DNA of 64,000 nt from Sphingomonas sp. CFBP 13720. Its GTDB lineage: Bacteria; Pseudomonadota; Alphaproteobacteria; Sphingomonadales; Sphingomonadaceae. The first letter of the stretch is position 1. The number at the start of each line of letters is the position of its first letter. The translations under genes and the position numbers were made by a program. Under the pieces are notes generated by a model. That model was given only the letters and a program-made list of their open reading frames with translations. It did not search any database and was not told the origin of the DNA. Shown here piece after piece: positions 19,324 to 26,595 of the stretch. The stretch covers positions 1 to 64,000 of the forward strand of contig NZ_JACYVA010000002.1 in assembly GCF_014842075.1 (NCBI RefSeq). The letters are read 5' to 3'.

Positions 19324-20076
19324 TTATGCCTGGACGCGCATCAGATTGGCGGCGCTTTCGTCCATCGACTTCGCCTCCTTGAGCATGTTCGCCTGTACTT
19401 CGTAGCTGCGCTGGTTCTCGATCATGTCGACCAGCGCCTCGGTCAGGTTGACGTTCGACTGTTCGAGCGAACCCGAACGGACCCGCGCCGTCATATCGGA
19501 CGGCAGGACCCCGCCGCCGACGACCTTCAGCAGATTGTCGAGACCCTTCGCGGTGTTGGTGCCGTTCGCGCTGGCCAGCTTGACCTGCCCCACTTCCTCG
19601 GCCGGCGTGCCGGGTGCCGCGCCCTGCGGCACGATCAGCACGCGACCGTCCTCGGCGATCTCGATCGACTGGTGCGGTGGAACGGTGATCGGCCCGGTCG
19701 CGCCCATGACGGGGAAATGGTCCCCGGTTTCCAGCACGCCCGCGACCGTGACCTGAAGGTCTCCGCGCCGCGTATAGCCTTCGGTGCCGTCGGATGCCTG
19801 GACCGCGATCCATGAATCCGAATGCACCGCGATGTCGAGCGGCCGGCCGGTCGCGACGACGGTGCCCGCGCGCCGGTCGAAGTCGACAACCTCCTCGGCC
19901 GCCGGGGACCGCGTCTCGAACTCCTGATTGTTGCCCTTCAGCAGCAGCCGTTCGAAATTGACGCGGTCGGACCGGTACCCGATCGTCGATGCGTTCGCGA
20001 TGTTGTTCGCGATCGTCGCCTGCGACGACAAATGGGTCTTGAGCCCCGACAATGCGGTATAGACCAACCGGTCCAT
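19324..20076 (-). CDS. flgF: Proximal rod protein FlgF
   Basis: 250-residue rod subunit of the FlgF type. N-terminal helix DRLVYTALSGLKTHLSSQATIANNIANASTIGYRSDRVNFE and C-terminal helix NLTEALVDMIENQRSYEVQANMLKEAKSMDESAANLMRV flank a DSWIAVQASDG.EGYTRRGDLQV mid-domain. It is shorter and less similar to FlgG than FlgG homologues are to each other, and it is placed between flgE and flgG as usual. Confidence 0.95.
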   Translation of the reverse strand: MDRLVYTALSGLKTHLSSQATIANNIANASTIGYRSDRVNFERLLLKGNNQEFETRSPAAEEVVDFDRRAGTVVATGRPLDIAVHSDSWIAVQASDGTEGYTRRGDLQVTVAGVLETGDHFPVMGATGPITVPPHQSIEIAEDGRVLIVPQGAAPGTPAEEVGQVKLASANGTNTAKGLDNLLKVVGGGVLPSDMTARVRSGSLEQSNVNLTEALVDMIENQRSYEVQANMLKEAKSMDESAANLMRVQA

Positions 20077-20131
20077 GGCGTTCTTCCTCCAATGACCCCT
20101 GCTTCACAGCAAGGGTCATGCCAGTTCAGGA

Positions 20132-21415
20132 TCAGGAACGGATGTTCAGGATCGATTCCGAAATCTGTCCGGCGGTATCCAGCGCCTTGGCATTCGCCTG
20201 GAAACTGCGCTGTGCCGCGATCAGGCCGACCAGCTCTTCGGTGATGTCGACGTTCGATCCTTCGATCATGCCGGACTTGATCGATCCCGACCCGCTGTCG
20301 CCCGACGCGCCGGCGACCGGTTGCCCCGACACGCCGGTCGCGCTCCACGTGCTGTCGCCCAGCTGGCGCAGGCCGGCGGGGTTGGCGAACTGGATCAGCG
20401 CGACTTGTCCCAGCGTCTTGACCTCGCCGTTGGAATAGCTGGCCTTGACCAGCCCGCGATCGTCCACGGTCACGCCCTGCAATTCGCCGATCGCGATGCC
20501 GTCCTGCGTCTGGTTGCCGACGCGGAACGGCGTGGCCTGCGACCCGCTGCCCGCCAGCGAGAGCGTGAGCTGCTGTTCCGCCACGCCGCTGGCGGGCATG
20601 AACGAGGCGAAGGTGGTCGTACCCGCCGGTGCGGTCAGCGCGCCCGACGTGTCGAACGTCATGGTGACCGACGGATCGGTGCCCGCCAGCAACGGCTGGT
20701 CCCCGATGAAGCTGTACACCGACCATTCGCCCGACAGGTCGGCGGGTGCGCCGGGAACGGTATCGACTGGCGGGGTCGTCCGCTTGAAATAGCTGGTCAT
20801 CGCCATCGGGTTCCCGCCCGCGTCATAGACGGTGGTCGTGGTCGACTGGTTATAGCTGGTGGCGTCGAACCGGTCGAAGCCCGCCGTCGCCGGCACGCTG
20901 GCCTTCGCATTGATGTTCACTGCCAGCGCGACCGCCGTCGTCGCCTTCGCATCGCCCGCCGCCGGAGGCAGGCGAAGATCGGTCAGCGACCCCATGGTCG
21001 ATCCGATCAGGTTGCCCGATCCGTCGACGCGGTAGATCTGGAGCCGGTTGCCCTGCTTATCGGTCACATACTGGTCGGCATCGACCCGGAACGCGCCGCT
21101 GCGGGTATAATTCACCCCGCTGCCGACCCCGGCATTCTTGACCGCGAAGAAGCCGTCGCCCGACACCGCCAGATCGAGTGCGCCCGACGACTGGATCATG
21201 CTGCCTTCGCTGAACTGCTGGCGATTGGCCTTCATCACGCTGCCCGACCCGATCATCTGCGTCGGCGAGCGGGTGAAGTTGCTGGCGATGACGTCGGCGA
21301 ACTCCGCGCGGCTCTTCTTGAAGCCGCTGGTGGCGACGTTGGCGAGGTTGTGGCTGATCGACGCCATGTCGTTCTGCGCGGACTTGAGACCGGAAAGCGA
21401 GGTGTAGAAGGACAT
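20132..21415 (-). CDS. flgE: Flagellar hook protein FlgE
   Basis: 427-residue universal-joint subunit exported by the flagellar type III system. N-terminal MSFYTSLSGLKSAQNDMASISHNLANVATSGFKKSRAEFAD and C-terminal SNVDITEELVGLIAAQRSFQANAKALDTAGQISESILNI form the paired axial helices. The central beta-rich domains begin after LDLAVSGDGFFAVKN near 81. Length is normal for FlgE. A 54-bp gap separates it from flgD and a 55-bp gap from flgF. Confidence 0.96.
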   Translation of the reverse strand: MSFYTSLSGLKSAQNDMASISHNLANVATSGFKKSRAEFADVIASNFTRSPTQMIGSGSVMKANRQQFSEGSMIQSSGALDLAVSGDGFFAVKNAGVGSGVNYTRSGAFRVDADQYVTDKQGNRLQIYRVDGSGNLIGSTMGSLTDLRLPPAAGDAKATTAVALAVNINAKASVPATAGFDRFDATSYNQSTTTTVYDAGGNPMAMTSYFKRTTPPVDTVPGAPADLSGEWSVYSFIGDQPLLAGTDPSVTMTFDTSGALTAPAGTTTFASFMPASGVAEQQLTLSLAGSGSQATPFRVGNQTQDGIAIGELQGVTVDDRGLVKASYSNGEVKTLGQVALIQFANPAGLRQLGDSTWSATGVSGQPVAGASGDSGSGSIKSGMIEGSNVDITEELVGLIAAQRSFQANAKALDTAGQISESILNIRS

Positions 21416-21469
21416 CGGGTTACTCCAGAAAGACGAAAGGGGTTGGTTTGGAAGATCGGTGGAATCGTT

Positions 21470-22147
21470 TCAGGCGGCCTGACGGACCGCGTCGGGCGCG
21501 ACCTGTCCAAGGCCCGCGACGCTGAGCACCGGCGCGCCGCCGGTCAGTGTCACCGAGGTGACGGGTGCCCAGACGAGGTTGCGCGCGGCCACGGGCTTGC
21601 CGTCCGCCGCCGATGCGGTCGCGGTGATGGTATAGGGGCCGGCGCCGGCCGCTTCGCCGCCATCGGTGGTGCCGTCCCAGTCATAGGCCACGCTGCCCTT
21701 CGGCCGCGCGCCCATTGCGACCTGCCGCACGACATTGCCGCCCGCGTCGGTGATCGTCAGGTCGATCGCGGCGGCGTCGCCGTCGATCTCGACCGCGCCG
21801 GTCACGCCGCCGTCGCTGCGCGGATAGGCGGTGCCGCCCGGCGTCAGCACGGTCTTTCCGACCCACGACAGCGCGTCGGACGACGATGTCGCGCCCAGCT
21901 TGCCGGCGATCGCCTGCATCGTCGACGTCATTTCGGTGATGCCCGCCAGCGACGAGAACTGCGCCATCTGGGCGACCATCTGGGTATTGTCGACCGGTTC
22001 GAACGGGTCCTGATTCTTCATCTGCGCGGTCATCAGCGCAAGGAAGTCCTCCTGCCCCAGCGACCGCTGGCCCAGTTTCGAGGTCGAGGTGGCGTCGGTG
22101 CCGGTGCGCTGGATGCCCAGCCCGGCGATCGTGGTTTCATAGCTCAA
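21470..22147 (-). CDS. flgD: Hook-capping protein FlgD
   Basis: 225-residue scaffold on which the hook is assembled. The N terminus carries the FlgD signature (LGQEDFLALMTAQMKNQDPFEPVDNTQMVAQMAQFSSLAGI near 31-72). The C-terminal part holds the FLG-like and tudor-like beta domains (VDLTITDAGGNVVRQ-like stretch; YDWDGTTDGG). It lies 3 bp after flgC. Confidence 0.95.
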   Translation of the reverse strand: MSYETTIAGLGIQRTGTDATSTSKLGQRSLGQEDFLALMTAQMKNQDPFEPVDNTQMVAQMAQFSSLAGITEMTSTMQAIAGKLGATSSSDALSWVGKTVLTPGGTAYPRSDGGVTGAVEIDGDAAAIDLTITDAGGNVVRQVAMGARPKGSVAYDWDGTTDGGEAAGAGPYTITATASAADGKPVAARNLVWAPVTSVTLTGGAPVLSVAGLGQVAPDAVRQAA

Positions 22148-22150
22148 GGC

Positions 22151-22558
22151 CTATCGTCCCAGCCGGAGGGTTTCGGTAATCAGCGTCTTGGCGGTCGACA
22201 TGACCTCGACATTGTTCTGGTAGCCGCGCGCGGCCTCCATCATGTCGACCAGCTCGCGCGATTCATCGACCGCGCTGTCCCACACATTGCCTTCGCCATC
22301 GGCCATCGGGTTGCCGGGATCGTAGCGCTTGGTCGGGTTCTCCCCCGCCGTGACGACCTGTGCCACGTCGACCGTGGCAAGGCCGCTGGCCCGGTCGAAA
22401 CTGGTGCGGAAGACCGGCTTCATCGTGCGATAGGCCGCGTCCTCGGTCGTCGCGACCGCGCTGGCGTTCGCAAGGTTGGACGCGGTGGTGTTCATCCGCA
22501 CCAGCTGCGCCGACATGGCGCGGCCGGAGACCTGGAAGATGTTGAGCGGTCCCGGCAT
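22151..22558 (-). CDS. flgC: Proximal rod protein FlgC
   Basis: 135-residue rod subunit. The rod motif SAQLVRMNTTASNLANASAVATTEDAAYR occupies about 16-44, and the C-terminal helix ESRELVDMMEAARGYQNNVEVMSTAKTLITETLRL closes the protein. The DPGNPMADGEGNVW segment near 82 corresponds to the conserved DP.HP.AD..GYV motif of FlgC. It is separated from flgB by 3 bp. Confidence 0.95.
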   Translation of the reverse strand: MPGPLNIFQVSGRAMSAQLVRMNTTASNLANASAVATTEDAAYRTMKPVFRTSFDRASGLATVDVAQVVTAGENPTKRYDPGNPMADGEGNVWDSAVDESRELVDMMEAARGYQNNVEVMSTAKTLITETLRLGR

Positions 22559-22561
22559 CGG

Positions 22562-22912
22562 CTATTCTCCCTTGAGCGCGCGGGTGATGGTCGAGATGCG
22601 CCCGTTCAGGAACGCCAGCGTCGTCTGATACGCGACGGCATTCTCGGCGAAGGCGGTCTGTTCGGTGGTCAGCTCGACGGTGTTGCCGTCCATCGAGGGT
22701 TGCAGCGGCCGGCGGTACAGCGTGTGTCCGGCGATGGTCGCATCGGCATCGCCGCCACGCTCCACCCCCGCCAGCGCCGCATCGAAGTCGATATCGCGCG
22801 CCTTGAAACCCGGCGTCGACACGTTGGCGATGTTCGACGCGAGCAGCCCCATGCGCTGTCCGCGCACCTGCAATGCTGCACCATGTACCCCGAACAGGGA
22901 ATTTTCGGCCAT
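22562..22912 (-). CDS. flgB: Proximal rod protein FlgB
   Basis: 116-residue rod subunit and first gene of the leftward operon. Residues 11-40 carry the rod motif (ALQVRGQRMGLLASNIANVSTPGFKARDIDF) and the C terminus the partner helix (TEQTAFAENAVAYQTTLAFLNGRISTITRALKGE). A perfect sigma-54 promoter on this strand at 22954-22969 predicts a 5' leader of about 31 nt. Confidence 0.94.
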   Translation of the reverse strand: MAENSLFGVHGAALQVRGQRMGLLASNIANVSTPGFKARDIDFDAALAGVERGGDADATIAGHTLYRRPLQPSMDGNTVELTTEQTAFAENAVAYQTTLAFLNGRISTITRALKGE

Positions 22913-22953
22913 CGGATCGTCCCGGCGCGCGGAATGCGCGTCGGGTGAGGATC

Positions 22954-22969
22954 AGCAAGCAGCGTGCCA
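22954..22969 (-). promoter_or_regulatory. Sigma-54 promoter of the flgB operon
   Basis: On the minus strand the sequence TGGCACGCTGCTTGCT matches the sigma-54 -24/-12 consensus (TGGCAC-N5-TTGCT) exactly. It is preceded by GCCGGCAAAC, so the extended sequence is AAACTGGCAC, also seen at the other two sigma-54 sites. The predicted start of transcription is near 22943, 31 nt before the flgB ATG at 22912. Confidence 0.88.
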
Positions 22970-23187
22970 GTTTGCCGGCGGCGGACGGATTGCGGCGGTT
23001 CGGGCGGGTACGAACGTGGCGTGGCGGCCTTCGCCTACCGCCTTCCCGGAGAAGGCGGAGGGCGGAAGGCGGAAGGCGTCGGAAGGGAAAAGAGAGGGAA
23101 GGACGGAAGGAAGGGAAGACCTACGAACGCTCGCGAGCGACGGTTCAGCATATCCGCCTACCCGACCCGGCAAGCGGCAACGCCACC

Positions 23188-23203
23188 CGGCAAGCGATTG
23201 CCG
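23188..23203. promoter_or_regulatory. Palindrome CGGCAA-N4-TTGCCG, candidate FlbD enhancer site
   Basis: A perfect 6+6 inverted repeat lies about 10-25 bp before the -24 box of the rightward sigma-54 promoter at 23213 and some 220 bp before the leftward one. A direct half-site CCGGCAA sits at 23167-23173. Identical palindromes occur at 24379-24394 and 39218-39233. Enhancers for FlbD in Caulobacter contain a GGCA-type core as I recall it, so FlbD is the likely binder; this assignment is inference. Confidence 0.5.
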
Positions 23204-23212
23204 CACGCAAAC

Positions 23213-23228
23213 TGGCATCGCCCTTGCA
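23213..23228 (+). promoter_or_regulatory. Sigma-54 promoter of the second stator/flgA genes
   Basis: TGGCATCGCCCTTGCA carries the GG of the -24 box and the GC of the -12 box at the right spacing, preceded by GCAAAC as in the flgB promoter. Counting 12 nt from the -12 C (23227) puts transcription start near 23239, one base before the ATG at 23240, which would give a leaderless or nearly leaderless mRNA. Confidence 0.8.
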
Positions 23229-23239
23229 GTACGACCGGC

Positions 23240-23893
23240 ATGACGCCGTTCGAGCTTTCTCCCTATGCCGATCCCGCCGCCGCGCTGTTCGTGGTTGGCG
23301 GCACGTTGGTCGCGCTGTTGATCCGCACGCCCTTATCCGACCTTTCCCGCGGCGTACGCGCGATCGGGGCGCTGGGGCGGGCACCCTTCTCCGCCGAACC
23401 CTGCCTGACGCAGGTGGCCGCCCTTGCGCGAATCGCGCAGCGCCACGGCGTGGTCCGGCTCGACCGGTCGCGGATCGCCGATCCCGATACCGCCGCCGCG
23501 ATCGCCGCGATCGTCGACGGCGCGGGGCCGGACGTGGTCGAGACACTGGTGCGGCACCGGATCGATGCCCGCGCCGAACGCCATCTGGCCGCCGCCGACC
23601 TGTGGAGCGCGCTGGCCGAGCTGGCCCCCGCGCTGGGGATGGTCGGCACGCTGGTCGGGCTGGTGCGGATGTTCATGGCGATGAGCGATCCCGCCGCGAT
23701 CGGACAGGCAATGGCGGTCGCGTTGCTGTCGACGCTGTACGGCGCGGTGCTGGCGGCGCTGGTCGGGATGCCGGTGGCGGGACGGTTGCGCCGCCTCGCC
23801 CGGATCGAGGCGTTCGAGCGCGCGCGGCTGATCGCGCCGCTGGTCGCGCTGGCACGGCGCGAGCAACCCTATCTGCGCGAGGCCGCGGCATGA
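23240..23893 (+). CDS. Second MotA/TolQ/ExbB-like channel subunit, divergent
   Basis: 217-residue membrane protein with the MotA-like core. A hydrophobic opening (ALFVVGGTLVALLI near 15-28) resembles the second helix of MotA. ALAELAPALGMVGTLVGLVRMF near 128-150 corresponds to the conserved third-helix motif, and AVALLSTLYGAVLAALVGMPVAGRL near 162-186 to the fourth. It is about 70 residues shorter than the MotA at 13041 and lacks its first helix. It overlaps the following MotB-like gene by 4 bp. Likely role: a second stator or an ExbB-type proton channel belonging to the flagellar regulon. The upstream sigma-54 promoter supports a flagellar role. Confidence 0.78.
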   Translation: MTPFELSPYADPAAALFVVGGTLVALLIRTPLSDLSRGVRAIGALGRAPFSAEPCLTQVAALARIAQRHGVVRLDRSRIADPDTAAAIAAIVDGAGPDVVETLVRHRIDARAERHLAAADLWSALAELAPALGMVGTLVGLVRMFMAMSDPAAIGQAMAVALLSTLYGAVLAALVGMPVAGRLRRLARIEAFERARLIAPLVALARREQPYLREAAA

Positions 23894-24441
23894 GCATGGC
23901 GCGGTTCGAAGCGCCGCCCGGACGGCCGCTGTGGCTGACGACGCTGGCCGATCTGGCGCTGCTGCTGGTCGGGTTCTTCGTGTTCCTTCAGGCGACGCAG
24001 CGTCTGGACGGACCGGCGATCGCGGCGGGCATCCGCGCAGGGTTCGATGCCGCACCGGTCGCGCCGATGCCGGTCGATTTCGGGATGGTCGGCGGGTTCG
24101 CGCCCGGTTCCGCCGCCCTGCCCGCCGATACCGCGCAGGCGGTGGCGTTCGTGACCTCTGCCGCGCGCGATCCGCGTGTCGCGGTGACGCTGGCCGGGGC
24201 GACCGATGGCGATGTCGATGCCGCGACCGGCAGCGCCGCGATCCTCGCGACCGATCGCGCCCGCGCCGTCGCCGCGCTGTTGGTGATGCGGGGAGCGGCG
24301 CCGGCCGACCGGATCGGCTTCGCCGCACCGCGCACCGGACAGCGCGGCGTCCATATCGATCTTGGCTATGCCGGCGACCGGCAAGCCGTTGCCGTCCGGC
24401 AAGCGCCGGTTGCCGCCGACCCGAACGGAGTATCCCGATGA
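23890..24441 (+). CDS. Second MotB/OmpA-like partner, divergent
   Basis: 183-residue protein with one N-terminal transmembrane helix (about 17-35: TLADLALLLVGFFVFLQ), carrying an Asp at 21 in the position of the MotB/ExbD/TolR proton-binding Asp. Residues about 80-160 resemble a reduced OmpA domain: FAPGSAALPADT, a TDGDVDAATGSA stretch where TD is expected, and ILATDRARAVAALLVMRGAAPADRI matching the LS.RA..V helix. It is far smaller than the canonical MotB in this window (300 residues). It overlaps its partner and flgA by ATGA. Confidence 0.75.
   Translation: MSMARFEAPPGRPLWLTTLADLALLLVGFFVFLQATQRLDGPAIAAGIRAGFDAAPVAPMPVDFGMVGGFAPGSAALPADTAQAVAFVTSAARDPRVAVTLAGATDGDVDAATGSAAILATDRARAVAALLVMRGAAPADRIGFAAPRTGQRGVHIDLGYAGDRQAVAVRQAPVAADPNGVSR
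24379..24415. promoter_or_regulatory. Double CGGCAA/TTGCCG palindrome at the end of the MotB-like gene
   Basis: CGGCAA-GCCG-TTGCCG (24379-24394) is immediately followed by CGGCAA-GCGCCGG-TTGCCG (24397-24415). Both lie inside the last 63 bases of the MotB-like coding region, 23-60 bp before the flgA start. The first is identical in layout to the sites at 23188 and 39218. Codon-level constraint alone would not produce such symmetry. Confidence 0.45.
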
Positions 24442-24971
24442 TCCGCCCGCTGATCCTTTCGCTCGTCCTTGCGACCTCTGCCGCAGCGCAGGGGTTTCAG
24501 AGCACCGCACAACTCGACCGGGCAGTCGCGCAGTTCACCGGCGCGGCGATCGGAACCGAGGGCGGCGCACAGATGCCGGTCGATTCCCGGTTGCGGCTGG
24601 CGAGTTGCGCGATGCCGCAGTTCGGATGGCTGTCGGACCGGCAGGACGCGGTCGTCATCCACTGCATGGCCCCGGTGTGGAAGCTGTATGTCCCCATCCG
24701 CCGCGCGGTGCCGCGTGCCGTCGTAGCCTCCGCCGCCGTCCCCGCTGCGGTTACGGCAGCGCCCGCCAAGCCCGTGCCGGTGATCCGACGCGGCGATCCG
24801 ATCATGGTCGAGGCGGGGGCAGCCGGCTTCGCGATTACCCGCGAAGGCACGGCGATGGGTGACGCCCCCGCCGGCGGCCGGCTGCTGGTGCGGGTCGATC
24901 CTGCCAAGCCCCCGATCCAGGCGGTGGCGGTAGAGGCGGGGCGCGCGATGCTGCCCGGATTCGAGCGTTGA
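24438..24971 (+). CDS. flgA: P-ring assembly chaperone FlgA
   Basis: 177-residue periplasmic chaperone for FlgI. A signal peptide (residues 1-18, ATSAAAQ) is followed by a short N-terminal domain. The SAF-like C-terminal domain has VIRRGDPIMVEAGAAGFAITREGTAMGDAPAGGRLLVRV near 115-153 and ends in a region corresponding to the conserved R....V.A.V...G. The ATG at 24438 overlaps the upstream stop by 4 bp. Confidence 0.88.
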   Translation: MIRPLILSLVLATSAAAQGFQSTAQLDRAVAQFTGAAIGTEGGAQMPVDSRLRLASCAMPQFGWLSDRQDAVVIHCMAPVWKLYVPIRRAVPRAVVASAAVPAAVTAAPAKPVPVIRRGDPIMVEAGAAGFAITREGTAMGDAPAGGRLLVRVDPAKPPIQAVAVEAGRAMLPGFER

Positions 24972-24993
24972 ATGGCAACCGATAATTTTTTCC

Positions 24994-25020
24994 TAAACAA
25001 CCCCGCCGCGCGGCCGTTAT
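24994..25020 (+). promoter_or_regulatory. Sigma-28 (FliA) promoter of flgM-flgN
   Basis: CTAAACAAC, then 11 bp, then GCCGTTAT. This matches the sigma-28 consensus (TAAAGTTT-N11-GCCGATAA) in the four leading bases and in 6 of 8 positions of the -10 element, with the exact spacing. Predicted transcription start is near 25027, leaving a 27-nt leader with an AAGGACGGGG Shine-Dalgarno region before flgM. Confidence 0.65.
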
Positions 25021-25053
25021 CTCCCTTGTCAGCAGTTCGCGAAGGACGGGGAC

Positions 25054-25341
25054 ATGGTAGATCCGATCGGTACGAAGCCGGTAATGTCAGTGGGGCAGCG
25101 CACCATCGCGCGTGCCGAAATGCCGGTACGGCCGATGGCGACGGAGGCCGCGGCGTCGGCCGCCAGTGGTGGCGGCACGACGGTTGCCTCGACCCTGTCG
25201 TCGGTGGCGCCGACCGATCCGCAGCGGATCACGATGATCCGTCGCGCGATCGAGGAAGGCCGTTTTCCCCTATCCCCCGCGACGATCGCCGACCGGCTGA
25301 TCGCGCTGCGCCTCGACTGGACCAGCAATGACAAGGCGTGA
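25054..25341 (+). CDS. flgM: Anti-sigma-28 factor FlgM
   Basis: 95-residue protein that binds and holds FliA inactive until it is exported through the finished hook-basal body. The C-terminal sigma-binding region is recognisable (DPQRITMIRRAIEEGRFPLSPATIADRLIALRLDW near 53-88); the N-terminal half is low-complexity and probably unfolded, as expected for a secreted anti-sigma. The 3' end overlaps flgN by 14 bp. Its own sigma-28 promoter gives the usual feedback loop. Confidence 0.87.
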   Translation: MVDPIGTKPVMSVGQRTIARAEMPVRPMATEAAASAASGGGTTVASTLSSVAPTDPQRITMIRRAIEEGRFPLSPATIADRLIALRLDWTSNDKA

Positions 25342-25660
25342 CGCCCTGATCCACCTGATCGACAGCCTGCATGCGGAGATCGCCGCGTTGCAGACCAGCG
25401 ATATCGCCGCGCTGGAATGCGCCACCGCCGCCAAGCTGGCCGGTGTCGAAGCCGTCGCCGCGAACGACGACCAGCCGCTGGACGAAGAACTGCGCGGATT
25501 GGCGGGCGAGGCACAGCGGCTGAACGAAACCGCGCGGATCTATGTCAACCTGATGGCCGCGAACGTGCGGCGGCGGATCGACCAGCTGGGCGGCGGCGGC
25601 TTGCCGGCATACCGGCCGGGAATTGCCGCTGCACCGATGCGGATGGCATATTCCGCCTGA
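25328..25660 (+). CDS. flgN: FlgN-like export chaperone
   Basis: 110-residue, mostly helical acidic protein. Residues 3-50 (LIHLIDSLHAEIAALQTSDIAALE…KLAGVEAV) and 65-90 (EAQRLNETARIYVNLMAANVRRRIDQL) form the long antiparallel helices seen in FlgN, the chaperone for FlgK and FlgL. The sequence is divergent and the call rests as much on the flgM-flgN order as on similarity. Confidence 0.72.
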   Translation: MTRRDALIHLIDSLHAEIAALQTSDIAALECATAAKLAGVEAVAANDDQPLDEELRGLAGEAQRLNETARIYVNLMAANVRRRIDQLGGGGLPAYRPGIAAAPMRMAYSA

Positions 25661-25681
25661 CCGGCAACGCCCGACGTAAAC

Positions 25682-25697
25682 TGGCACGCGCCTTGCT
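25682..25697 (+). promoter_or_regulatory. Sigma-54 promoter of the muramidase-flhA-fliA unit
   Basis: TGGCACGCGCCTTGCT is an exact -24/-12 sequence, preceded by GTAAAC so that AAACTGGCAC is shared with the flgB promoter. The transcript should begin near 25708, 15 nt before the ATG at 25723, with AGGGAAG at 25714-25720 as Shine-Dalgarno sequence. TTGCCGGC, ATTGCCGC and CCGGCAAC half-sites lie within 100 bp upstream. Confidence 0.88.
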
Positions 25698-25722
25698 GTG
25701 ACCTTCCCGAACCAGGGAAGAA

Positions 25723-26595
25723 ATGCACAGCACGATGAGTGTCGTTCCAGTCGAAACCAGAAGCTCCGTTCACAGCGCGATCGCCCGTGCGAGTGCGCGG
25801 ACCGGCGTCGATTTCAACTATCTGCTGGGACAGGCACAGGTCGAAAGCGGCCTGCGGTCCAACGCGCGCGCCGCCACCTCCTCCGCGAGCGGGCTGTACC
25901 AGTTCGTCGAACAAAGCTGGCTGGGCGTGGTCAAGGCGCATGGCGGCGAACACGGCATGGCATGGGCGGCCGACAGCATCCGCCAGGGCAGCAACGGCCG
26001 TTACCATGTCGCCGACGGTGCGACGCGGCAGGCGATCCTGAACCTGCGCAACGATCCGCAGGCGGCGTCGCTGATGGCCGCCGAACATGCCGCCGATAAC
26101 AAGGCGTCGCTGGAAGGATCGCTGGGCCGCGAGGCGACGGGCACCGACCTGTACATGGCGCATTTCCTCGGCCTCGGCGGTGCACGCCAGTTCCTGTCGG
26201 CAATGGACGCGAGCCCCGACCGGTCGGGCGCGGCGATGTTCCCCGCCGCCGCCCGTGCCAATCGCGGTATCTTTTTCGGCGAAGGCGGTCAGCCGCGCTC
26301 GCTGTCGCAAATCTACGACCGGTTCGCCGCGAAACTGGATCGCGGCGCGCAGGCGGTCGGCGGCGCACCGATGCCGACGATGCAGCCCGCCGTGCAGCGC
26401 TTCGGCTTCGACGGCGACGTCGTGGTGGGCAGCGAGGCGCAGGGCGGCGACGAGGCATGGCTGGCGACGACGCTGGCCAATCTGAATGTCGTGCGCGGTC
26501 CGTCCGCCCCGACCGCGATGGCATCGCTGTATCGCCCGACGCCTGAATCGGCACGGCTGGCCTATTCGATCCTCGCCCGGCTGGGGACCGCCTGA
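25723..26595 (+). CDS. Flagellar lytic transglycosylase, no Sec signal
   Basis: 290-residue peptidoglycan hydrolase that probably opens the cell wall for the rod, replacing the domain missing from the short FlgJ at 16253. Residues about 20-75 hold the family-1 transglycosylase core: GVDFNYLLGQAQVESGL with the catalytic Glu near 45, then SASGLYQFVEQSW. A second helical region (LYMAHFLGLGGARQFL near 144) completes the fold. The N terminus is polar with no signal peptide, unlike the SltF enzymes of Rhodobacter that I know of. The ATG at 25723 was chosen because of its Shine-Dalgarno sequence; a second ATG follows at 25735. Its stop overlaps flhA. Confidence 0.87.
   Translation: MHSTMSVVPVETRSSVHSAIARASARTGVDFNYLLGQAQVESGLRSNARAATSSASGLYQFVEQSWLGVVKAHGGEHGMAWAADSIRQGSNGRYHVADGATRQAILNLRNDPQAASLMAAEHAADNKASLEGSLGREATGTDLYMAHFLGLGGARQFLSAMDASPDRSGAAMFPAAARANRGIFFGEGGQPRSLSQIYDRFAAKLDRGAQAVGGAPMPTMQPAVQRFGFDGDVVVGSEAQGGDEAWLATTLANLNVVRGPSAPTAMASLYRPTPESARLAYSILARLGTA

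Noticed and set aside
20321..22948. Open frame of 875 codons on the plus strand opposite flgE-flgB
   Set aside because: It is rich in Arg, His and Gly, has no recognisable domain and lies fully antisense to four certain flagellar genes.
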